Part shown: piece after piece, positions 1 through 6,388 of the stretch
Layout: every line of letters starts with the position of its first letter
Position numbering within the stretch: position 1 is the first letter of the stretch
Assembly: GCA_038258095.1 (NCBI GenBank)
Contig: JBBSQE010000088.1
Span: 1-11,924, forward strand
DNA from: JBBSQE01 sp038258095
GTDB taxonomy: Bacteria; Actinomycetota; Thermoleophilia; Solirubrobacterales; 70-9
Direction of reading: 5' to 3'
DNA: 11,924 nucleotides
The notes under the pieces: generated by a model
The model's input: the letters and a program-made list of their open reading frames with translations, nothing else
Told to the model about the DNA's origin: nothing
The model's database searches: none
Position numbers and translations under genes: made by a program

Positions 1-2
1 CA

Positions 3-614
3 GCACGCGAAGAGGCGGCGCAGGAAGGTGCCTCCAACGTCAGCTTCGAGGCCGGAGATCTCGAGACGACCCGGCCTCCGCAGGAATTCGACCGCGTCTT
101 CTCGCGCTTCGGGACGATGTTCTTCGCCAATCCCGGCGCGGCGATGCGCAACATCCGCGGCGCGTTGGTGCCCGGCGGGCGGCTCTGCATGGTGGTCTGG
201 CGACAGAAGATCGACAACGAATTGATGTACCGGGCCGAGCAGGTCGTCGAGCAGTTCGTGACCGAGGACGAGGAATCCGACGAGCTGACCTGCGGGCCAG
301 GCCCGTTCTCGATGGCCGGCGCCGACACGACCAGCGACATCCTGATCGGGGCCGGCTTCGAGGATGTCGAGTTCCATCGCTGCGACATCGACGCCCGGTT
401 CGCAGATGACCTGGATCGCGCCATCGCCTTCATCACTGCGCTCGGTCCCGCCGGCGAGGTCTTGCGCCTGGCCGGAGACGAAGCGGTCGAGATGCGCCCT
501 CAGATCGAGGCTGCTCTCCAGAAAGCTTTCGCCGAGTACGTTCGCGACGACGGCGTCTACGCAAAGACGTCGACGTGGATCGTCAGCGCGTCTAACCCCG
601 CGGCTCGAGGATGA
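3..614 (+). CDS. SAM-dependent class I methyltransferase, 5'-truncated
   Basis: This is the C-terminal 203 residues of a gene that begins before the window; the open frame runs from base 3 to TGA at 612-614. The visible part matches the second half of a Rossmann-fold methyltransferase of the UbiE/Methyltransf_11 kind. It has an acidic strand end (FEAGDLE, about residues 15-21), then EFDRVFSRFGTMFF, where family members carry the post-II motif, then RGALVPGGRLCMVVW, the classical post-III 'LkPGGrl' loop and strand. The glycine-rich SAM-binding motif I would lie upstream and is not visible. A C-terminal substrate-recognition part follows (GFEDVEFHRCDIDARF). It probably acts in the cytoplasm on a small molecule, but the substrate cannot be told. 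Its last 23 bp overlap the end of the convergent Ddn-like gene. The family call is firm and the specific function unknown. Confidence 0.85.
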   Translation, partial: AREEAAQEGASNVSFEAGDLETTRPPQEFDRVFSRFGTMFFANPGAAMRNIRGALVPGGRLCMVVWRQKIDNELMYRAEQVVEQFVTEDEESDELTCGPGPFSMAGADTTSDILIGAGFEDVEFHRCDIDARFADDLDRAIAFITALGPAGEVLRLAGDEAVEMRPQIEAALQKAFAEYVRDDGVYAKTSTWIVSASNPAARG

Positions 615-1038
615 CCACCGGGATCTCCCGGCCGGCGCGCTCCTGGTAACCGGCGTAGCCGCCATAGGCATCGACGGCCTTCGGCCAGAGGCGCTTGCGC
701 TCGGCGGCCGTGGCGACGCGGGCATGTACCTCCCGCTTCTCGGTGCCGATCTGGACGGTTGTGTCGGGATGGGCCTTCAGGTTGTGGAACCAGGCCGGGT
801 GCTTCGGGTATCCGCCCTTGGAGGCCACGATGGCGACATCCTTCCCGTCGTCGATGTATGCGAGCGGGCTCGTTCGCACCGTCCCGCTCTTCGCACCGAT
901 GTGGTCGAGGAGGAGCATCGGCGGGAACCCGGGAAAGTTCCGGCCGAGCCTGCCTCCGCTCGCCCGATAGATGAAGGTGTGCCCCGCCATGGCGCGGCGC
1001 GTCAGGGGCCAGAGGTGATCTGTCGGATTCAGGTCCAT
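592..1038 (-). CDS. Nitroreductase family deazaflavin-dependent (Ddn-like) oxidoreductase
   Basis: This protein of 148 residues belongs to the Ddn/DUF385 family (TIGR00026 type), split-barrel proteins that in actinobacteria bind cofactor F420 or act as F420H2-dependent reductases. Visible family features are GAKSGTVR (48-55) followed by PLAY, ASKGGYPKHPAWFHNL (72-87), and YQERAGREIPVVIL near the C-terminus. No signal peptide or membrane segment is seen. I chose ATG at 1038 because it gives a normal family length. A GTG at 1068 would add ten residues (to 158) but would run into the divergent hydrolase gene, which starts at 1050. The 3' end overlaps the convergent methyltransferase gene. The substrate is unknown. 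The family implies that the host makes F420, but no F420 biosynthesis gene lies in this window. Confidence 0.88.
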   Translation of the reverse strand: MDLNPTDHLWPLTRRAMAGHTFIYRASGGRLGRNFPGFPPMLLLDHIGAKSGTVRTSPLAYIDDGKDVAIVASKGGYPKHPAWFHNLKAHPDTTVQIGTEKREVHARVATAAERKRLWPKAVDAYGGYAGYQERAGREIPVVILEPRG

Positions 1039-1041
1039 ACT
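1036..1041 (+). promoter_or_regulatory. Putative -10 box (CATACT) for a leaderless hydrolase transcript
   Basis: CATACT differs from TATACT by one base and lies 8 nt before ATG 1050, so transcription would start at or next to the start codon. No purine-rich ribosome-binding site precedes ATG 1050. The box also contains, on the other strand, the ATG of the divergent Ddn-like gene (1036-1038). No clear -35 is seen. This is inference from spacing only. Confidence 0.4.
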
Positions 1042-1049
1042 TGAGTTCG

Positions 1050-2117
1050 ATGGCGAGCCTACCGTCACTGCCTTCCCCGGGAGATCTGCCCGCGGCCTTC
1101 GAGAACCTCAGCGACAAGGTGTTCCGCGGCGGGGTCGCCGAGCTCGAACCGATGGACTCCGTCGTCATCGCCGAAGGACCGCAGATGACGGTCCACCGCT
1201 ATATCCCGTCGGCGCCGCCCGTCGGAGGGCTGCCGATCCTCCTCGTGCCGCCGCTCGCCGCCCCCGCGCAGTGCTTCGATCTGCGTCGCGGCTGCAGCCT
1301 CGCGGAGCACCTGACCCTTCTCGGGTATCCCACCCACCTCGTCGACTACGGACGGATCGGCTTCGATGACCGCGAGCTCGGCCTCGAGCATTGGGTCGAG
1401 ACGGTGATCCCCGACGCGGCGGCCGCGGTCTGCGCGGACGCCGACTGCGACGAGGTCCAGCTGGTCGGCTGGTGCCTCGGCGGGATCATGTCCCTCCTCT
1501 CGGTCGCCGACGGCCGCGTGCCGGCGCGGTCCGTTGCGATGATCGCGAGCCCGTTCGACTTCACCGAGGTGCGGATGATGGGTCCGATCCGCCAACTCGG
1601 GCGACTCACCCGTGGCGCTGCCGGCACAGCTCTCTACCGGATGATGGGTGGAGCGCCCGCCGGGATGGTCGCCCTCGGCTTCCGACTCAGCTCCTTCGAC
1701 AAGCTGGTCACCAAGCCGGTGGCGATCGCCACCCACATGTCCGACCGCGAGTTTCTCGCCCAGATCGAGGCGGTCGACGCCCTGATGGACAACATGGCCG
1801 CCTACCCGGGCCGGACCTTCGGCCAGCTCTACCACCGCTTCTTTCGCGTCAACGACCTACACGACGGTAAGCTCGAGCTCTCGGAGGGTCAGGAGATCGA
1901 CCTCGCGAACGTCGACGTGCCGGTGCTGTCGGTCGCCGGCGAGTCGGACGTCCTGGCGCCGAAGGGCGCGGTTGACCACGTGGCGGAACTCTTGACCGGT
2001 TCCCCCGAGTGCCGCCTCGAGACGGCGCCCGGCGGCCACCTCGGGGTGCTCACCGGGCGCGGCGCCGAGCGGACTACCTGGCGCTACCTGGACGAGTTCC
2101 TGCTCGAGACCGGGTAG
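1050..2117 (+). CDS. PHA-synthase-like alpha/beta hydrolase (PhaC-type, Cys nucleophile)
   Basis: This alpha/beta hydrolase of 355 residues is close in length to the class III PhaC subunit (roughly 350-360). The nucleophile elbow is GWCLGG (140-145) with Cys142 instead of Ser, the lipase-like box typical of polyhydroxyalkanoate synthases. The likely acid is Asp300 (AGESDVLAP) and the likely base His330 (GGHLG), both in the expected order. The N-terminal half has LLVPPLAAP and the PhaC-like stretch LGYPTHLVDYGRIGFDD. PHA synthases polymerise hydroxyacyl-CoA into storage polyester. No phaE, phasin, phaA or phaB lies nearby, so it may be a polymerase homologue with another acyltransferase or hydrolase role. 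ATG 1050 fits a -10 box 8 nt upstream. An in-frame TTG at 1041 would add three residues and is less likely. Confidence 0.82.
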   Translation: MASLPSLPSPGDLPAAFENLSDKVFRGGVAELEPMDSVVIAEGPQMTVHRYIPSAPPVGGLPILLVPPLAAPAQCFDLRRGCSLAEHLTLLGYPTHLVDYGRIGFDDRELGLEHWVETVIPDAAAAVCADADCDEVQLVGWCLGGIMSLLSVADGRVPARSVAMIASPFDFTEVRMMGPIRQLGRLTRGAAGTALYRMMGGAPAGMVALGFRLSSFDKLVTKPVAIATHMSDREFLAQIEAVDALMDNMAAYPGRTFGQLYHRFFRVNDLHDGKLELSEGQEIDLANVDVPVLSVAGESDVLAPKGAVDHVAELLTGSPECRLETAPGGHLGVLTGRGAERTTWRYLDEFLLETG

Positions 2118-2128
2118 GCCTCCGCCTA
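2115..2128. terminator. Weak hairpin between convergent genes
   Basis: TAGGC at 2115-2119 pairs with GCCTA at 2124-2128 across a 4-nt loop. It starts at the TAG stop of the hydrolase gene and lies in the 53-bp gap before the convergent GT4 fusion gene. There is no T-run on either side. A 5-bp stem is easily found by chance in GC-rich DNA, so this is only a possible bidirectional pause or terminator. Confidence 0.2.
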
Positions 2129-2170
2129 GAAATCCGGCGCGCGGGAGCTGGGACGCGGCCGAAGACTGCG

Positions 2171-4489
2171 TCAGGACACGGGCGAGGACTGCGCCTTCTC
2201 GCGGGCCGGGGGGCGCGGAGAAAGCTGGACCGGGCTGGCGGAGATCGCCTGGAGCCGCAGGTCTGACCAGGTGAGACCCTCGCGAACGAGCGCCGGAACC
2301 CCGAGCACCACGGCGGTTGCGATCTCGACCATCTGCAGGATCACTCCGTAGGCGAGCGCGTCGGCCTTGCCGATTCCGAAGCCGGTGTGCAGCACCGAGA
2401 CGACTGCGACCTGGAAGATGCCGATGTTCGATGGGGTCGCCGGCACGACCGCCGTCACGTTGACCGCGAAGAGGACCGCGGCCGCCGCCCCGATCCCGGC
2501 ATTCTCGAGGCCGAGCGCGTAGAGGAGCGCCCAGCAGGCGGCGAGCTGGATGGCCCAGGCGCCGAGCTGCGCCGCCGCCGCGAACGGGCCGCGGCGCGGA
2601 TCCCGGAAGACCGTCAGGCCCCGGCGGATCTGGATCATGCTCGAGCGCACCGTGGCGCCGAACCTCGCGATCCGCCCGGTGCCCTCGCGCTTCATCAGGG
2701 CAGGTGCGACTACGACCGCGACGAGCAGGAGCAACGGGACGAAGCTGAATGCGAACAGCTTCTGGGTGCCCGAGTGGAACAGGTCCGTGGTAGAGACGAT
2801 GATCACGCCGAGCAACACCAGGGCGACGATGTTCAGGACCGTCTGGGTGACAAGGGTCCCGACCAGGACGGGGAAGGTCTCCCGCATGCGACCGGTCCGC
2901 CGAGCCAGCGATACGGCGCGGGCGGGCTCACCGAGGCGAGCCGGCAGGGTCGCTGACATCAGGACGCCGATCATCGTCGCCGAGGTGACATCACGTCGGC
3001 GGATCGGGTGGTGCGGCAGCGCGGCGCGGGCGATCACGTACCAGGACGCCGCGCGCATGAAGAGGGACAGACCCATCAGCCCGCAGGCGATGAGAACCCA
3101 GGAGACGTCGGAGCGCACGACGCTCGCCACGACGTCGTCGAATCCGATCTTTTGGACGGCAAGCCACGTGAGACCGACGCCGAGCAGGGTTGCAATTGCG
3201 AGGCCGGCGCGCCGGACGAGCCGTCGGTTGCGCCCGGGGCCGTTCTCCGGCTCCGGGTCGAGCGACGGGAGCCGCGCCGGTGAACGCTTCGGCTTGCCGT
3301 CGGAGCGGATCAGGCCCGCCTGCCGCAACGCCGCCTCGGGCCGGGAGCGCGGCTCGGGCACCGCGATGGCCCGCTCGTAGACCTCCGTGACCCGGTCGGC
3401 GACCCGGGGCCACGCGTAGCGCTGCGCGCTGCGGCGCGCGGCCTCGCCCATCCGCAGGAGCCGCTCCGGCTCGTGGTGGGCGCGCTGGAGCTCCTCGGCC
3501 AGGCGCTGCGCATCGGCCGGGGGCACGAGCACGCCGTCGAGGCCGTCCGTCACGACGTCCGAGTAGCCGGCGATGCGCGAGGCGATCACCGGCGTGCCGG
3601 TGGCGAAGGCTTCGGTCAGGACCATCCCGAAGGACTCACCCGACAGCGACGGCGCACAGAGCACATCGGCGTCGTGGAGCGCCTTCCAGAGATCGGAGCC
3701 CGACACCCGTCCGAGCGTGTCGATCGACAACATCAGCTCCGGATCGGGCATCCAACGGGTGAAGTCCTCGGCCTCGGCGCCGATGATGGTGAGGCGGCAG
3801 GGAACGTGCTCGACCAGCCCCCCGAGCGCCGTCAGCAGGATGGGCAGGCCCTTGCGCTCCTCGGGCCGCCCGACGAACAGGATCCGCAGCTCCTCCGTGT
3901 GCCGTTTCGGATCCGTGGGCGCCGCTGCGGTGTCGACGCCGTTGGGCACGATCTCGTAGTCACCGCCGAACCACCGGCGCCCCGTCCACGCCGCGGCCTC
4001 GGAGACCGCGATCCGCGCCGAGAGCCGGTTGAAGACGCGCCGCGCGCCGAGCAGGCTCGCGAGGTTGTTCGGAAACGGCTTAGTCGAGTAGGCGTGGAAG
4101 GTTCCGACGGCGGGGGCCGCGGAGCTGAGAGACGTGTCCCAGCCGATCATCGGCGCCACCGGCTCGTGGATGTGGACGACGTCGTAGCCGCCCTGGCGAA
4201 GCTCGCGACGGCCGGCGATGATCCCCTGCGGAAAGGGCGAGAGGTTCGAGACCGCTCCGTTCGCGCCGAACCCCACGGTCCGCCCGAGGTCGACCAGGTA
4301 ATCGGGACGTTCGCGATCCTCCGCCGGGGCCTGGTGCAGGGCCTTGGAGAGGCGGTCGGGGGGATCGAAGGGGGCAAGCACCCGCACGTGATGGCCACGG
4401 CCGAGCAGCTCCTCGGCGAGCGCCTCGACGTGCCGGTTCACGCCCCCCTGGTAGGTCCAGGAATATGGCGAGACGACGGCGATACGCAC
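2171..4489 (-). CDS. GT4 (PimA-like) glycosyltransferase fused to UPF0104/LPG-synthase-type membrane domain
   Basis: This is a two-domain protein of 772 residues. Residues 1-375 are a retaining GT-B glycosyltransferase of family GT4. They contain the N-terminal PYSWTYQGGVNRHV (8-21) typical of PimA-like mannosyltransferases, HIHEP (106-110), GTFHAYS with the likely catalytic His132, the phosphate-binding pair Arg208/Lys213 (GRPEERKGL), and the E-x7-E motif Glu285/Glu293. A charged Pro-rich linker (376-421) leads to about 7-8 hydrophobic helices (425-740). These have LPARLGEPARAV (515-526) and PATPSNIGIFQ (683-693), the hallmarks of the LPG_synthase_TM/UPF0104 family, which includes the flippase part of MprF. 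It probably transfers a hexose from a nucleotide or polyprenyl donor to a membrane lipid at the inner face; the membrane domain may flip or anchor the product. The start is GTG 4489, 17 bp after the upstream membrane gene, so the two probably form an operon. Acceptor and sugar are unknown. Confidence 0.9.
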   Translation of the reverse strand: MRIAVVSPYSWTYQGGVNRHVEALAEELLGRGHHVRVLAPFDPPDRLSKALHQAPAEDRERPDYLVDLGRTVGFGANGAVSNLSPFPQGIIAGRRELRQGGYDVVHIHEPVAPMIGWDTSLSSAAPAVGTFHAYSTKPFPNNLASLLGARRVFNRLSARIAVSEAAAWTGRRWFGGDYEIVPNGVDTAAAPTDPKRHTEELRILFVGRPEERKGLPILLTALGGLVEHVPCRLTIIGAEAEDFTRWMPDPELMLSIDTLGRVSGSDLWKALHDADVLCAPSLSGESFGMVLTEAFATGTPVIASRIAGYSDVVTDGLDGVLVPPADAQRLAEELQRAHHEPERLLRMGEAARRSAQRYAWPRVADRVTEVYERAIAVPEPRSRPEAALRQAGLIRSDGKPKRSPARLPSLDPEPENGPGRNRRLVRRAGLAIATLLGVGLTWLAVQKIGFDDVVASVVRSDVSWVLIACGLMGLSLFMRAASWYVIARAALPHHPIRRRDVTSATMIGVLMSATLPARLGEPARAVSLARRTGRMRETFPVLVGTLVTQTVLNIVALVLLGVIIVSTTDLFHSGTQKLFAFSFVPLLLLVAVVVAPALMKREGTGRIARFGATVRSSMIQIRRGLTVFRDPRRGPFAAAAQLGAWAIQLAACWALLYALGLENAGIGAAAAVLFAVNVTAVVPATPSNIGIFQVAVVSVLHTGFGIGKADALAYGVILQMVEIATAVVLGVPALVREGLTWSDLRLQAISASPVQLSPRPPAREKAQSSPVS

Positions 4490-4506
4490 AGACTTCTAAG
4501 GGTATG

Positions 4507-6375
4507 TCAATCGCCGGAGCCGGTCCGGCCGCTCGCCTGCGCCCACGCGAATCCGCAGATTGCCGCAAGGTAAACCGTGCCGATCTCGAGCAGGACGGCA
4601 CCGGAGTCGTTTGCCGCCACGCCGATCACGACCGCGGCGGCTGCGCCGATGAAGCCGGCTCGCGCCCAAGGGTCGTCGAAGAGCGCGAGAACGCGATCGC
4701 GCCGCCAGACCGCGAGCGCGCAGATGGCGAGGCTAGCGAGAAGGAATGGGAGCGCGACCCGTCCGAAGCTCCTGACCGTCTGAGTCAACCGGCGCTTGAA
4801 CACATCGACGAGGTTGCCGGTTCCGCCTGCGTCGATGACCGAGCGGGTGAAATGAGAATCGCCGCCCGTCAGGAGATCGACGGCGCCGAGCACGGCGACG
4901 GCTGCAACCCCGACAAGGATCACGACGATGACAGCAACCCGCGTGCTGGGCCGCCACCAGCCCGACGCGATGCCCGCGACAACGCCCCCGGTCGCGAGAA
5001 CGATCACCGCTCCGACATCGGCGCCGAAGCGGCCTGAGCCGAACAGAAGTCCGAAGAAGAGCCCGCTGGCGACAAAGATGATCGCCGCCGCCCTCGCAGA
5101 CCTCGGCCCCGACGCGGCGAGCGCCGCACCCGTACCGCCGATTGCAAGTGGTCCCAGGATCGCCTCGAGCTCGTTTCCGATTCCGTAGAAGCGCACCCCG
5201 AGGGCCGGGTTTGGCCCGAACAGCGACTGTGAGATGAGGGCCGACCCGCCGATCGCATCCGCCGCATAGGCGGCGACAACGGCCCCGCAAGCAACCGCCA
5301 TCGCGCGCCAGCCGGGCAGAATGACGGCGGTCAGCGCGCCAAGAGCCGGTGCCCCCAGCCCGATCAGAAGCCGCTCGTCGCCCGCGGATGGGCGCAGGGC
5401 GGCGCCGACGAGGAGCAACAGCGGCAGATAGACGATCGCCAGGGCGAGCACTCGGACGATGGGCTTCGCATAGCGCCGGCCGATCAAGGCCCCGACGCCG
5501 GCGATCAGAAACCAAGCCAGGACAGTCAGCCCGACGACCGGGCCACGCCGCTCACCGATGACCACGAGACGGTCGCCGAGAGCGGCCACGCCGGGGGCAT
5601 CGGCCTCGCCCTCCGTCGTTATCTCGCGACCGTTCATCGCATCCGGTACCGGTATCCCGAGGCGTCCGAGGATCGTCGGAGCGATGTCGGTTGTGAGGAC
5701 GAGACCGTTCGTGCGGGTGCTGCCGGACGTGAGATCCCCGTCGAATCCCTTTCCTGCGATTCCCATCGCGAGGAGGCCGCCGGTGGCCGGCGGTGGCCTC
5801 TCGAATGCGATCAGCAGATCGTCACCACGCAGCTGAGCGGCGAGTCTCGCCAACTGGCCGAGATTCCTGAGGGCGGCAACCCGAACGGGCGAACCGCACC
5901 CCTTCCGGCACCCAGGGCCGGCAAGGCGCACGATTCCCCGCTCATTCGCCGCCACGATCGCGGGCTCGCCGCTGCTTTCCGAGACAACCGGCACCGTCGA
6001 GGCGAGAAGGCCGGGGACCAGGTCCGCCGGCGCCGAGTCCGCTCGCTCCCGCACCTGCCGCCAGCCGCCGACGATTCCGTCGCCGCGGGTATCGACCACC
6101 GCGGGCAGGTCGTCGTGATAGAGCCGGTTGAAAAGCCGGGAGCCCTGAGTGATGTCCAGATAGGTCTGCGCCGCGGAAACGCTCCCGAGTCCGGCGCTCA
6201 GGAGCCCTGGTGACATACTCGGGAGACGGCTGATCTGCTCGACGGTCGTCCCGGCCGGAACCACCGCGATCGTGACGTGGGAACCAGCCGCCGCGGCAGC
6301 GGGAGCGACCAATGAAATCGTGACCGCCAGGACGAGGCCGGACAGACGGCAGCACGCTGTCCGAGCTCCGAGCAT
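4507..6375 (-). CDS. Secreted degenerate alkaline-phosphatase-like domain fused to polytopic membrane protein
   Basis: This protein has 622 residues. A signal peptide (about 1-30, ending in an Ala run) is followed by an extracytoplasmic domain (31-270). Near residues 187-250 it contains LLIAFERPPP and then GLVLTTDIAPTILGRLGI with DAMNGR, the pattern that closes the core of alkaline-phosphatase/sulfatase-fold proteins ('tDlaPTil..lGi'). The metal-binding DHG and His ligands are not visible: only His33 and His88 occur in this part. It is therefore probably a non-catalytic version. Ten or eleven hydrophobic helices fill 278-612. Between them are conspicuous polar motifs FYGIGNELEA (396-405), GSGRFGADVGA (446-456), GGDSHFTRS (504-512) and ANDSGAV (588-594), which look like functional sites. 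I know of no assigned function. Its gene is followed 17 bp later by the GT4 fusion, suggesting a role in envelope glycan or lipid assembly. Start ATG 6375 lies 7 nt after a CACAAT box. Confidence 0.78.
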   Translation of the reverse strand: MLGARTACCRLSGLVLAVTISLVAPAAAAAGSHVTIAVVPAGTTVEQISRLPSMSPGLLSAGLGSVSAAQTYLDITQGSRLFNRLYHDDLPAVVDTRGDGIVGGWRQVRERADSAPADLVPGLLASTVPVVSESSGEPAIVAANERGIVRLAGPGCRKGCGSPVRVAALRNLGQLARLAAQLRGDDLLIAFERPPPATGGLLAMGIAGKGFDGDLTSGSTRTNGLVLTTDIAPTILGRLGIPVPDAMNGREITTEGEADAPGVAALGDRLVVIGERRGPVVGLTVLAWFLIAGVGALIGRRYAKPIVRVLALAIVYLPLLLLVGAALRPSAGDERLLIGLGAPALGALTAVILPGWRAMAVACGAVVAAYAADAIGGSALISQSLFGPNPALGVRFYGIGNELEAILGPLAIGGTGAALAASGPRSARAAAIIFVASGLFFGLLFGSGRFGADVGAVIVLATGGVVAGIASGWWRPSTRVAVIVVILVGVAAVAVLGAVDLLTGGDSHFTRSVIDAGGTGNLVDVFKRRLTQTVRSFGRVALPFLLASLAICALAVWRRDRVLALFDDPWARAGFIGAAAAVVIGVAANDSGAVLLEIGTVYLAAICGFAWAQASGRTGSGD

Positions 6376-6382
6376 TGGACGT

Positions 6383-6388
6383 ATTGTG
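6383..6388 (-). promoter_or_regulatory. Putative -10 box (CACAAT) for leaderless membrane-protein transcript
   Basis: On the minus strand CACAAT is followed by exactly 7 nt and then ATG 6375, the same spacing as the two TAGAAT boxes at 10213 and 10505. No ribosome-binding site is present between it and the start. The box lies over the GTG start codon (6386-6388) of the divergent gene. This is inference from spacing and similarity to TATAAT. Confidence 0.45.

Noticed and set aside
1065..1835. Open minus-strand frame of 256 codons inside the PhaC-like gene
   Set aside because: The plus-strand product has a full catalytic triad; the antisense product is His/Asp/Arg-rich and matches no family.
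4505..4510. TTGACA on the minus strand just before the GT4 fusion gene, as a -35 box
   Set aside because: A partner -10 at 16-18 bp would fall inside the coding sequence after the GTG and does not fit TAnnnT. The motif is simply the end of the upstream gene and its TGA.
3473..4573. Open plus-strand frame of 366 codons antisense to the GT4 fusion
   Set aside because: Its translation is Arg/Gly/Asp/His-rich with no domain, and the minus strand holds unmistakable GT4 motifs. It is the usual antisense frame of a high-GC gene.
6272..6385. Longer start (ATG 6272) for the GT-C-like protein
   Set aside because: It would overlap the opposite gene's signal peptide by about 100 bp and adds a non-hydrophobic, antisense-like N-terminus. 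GTG 6386 gives a normal membrane-protein start.
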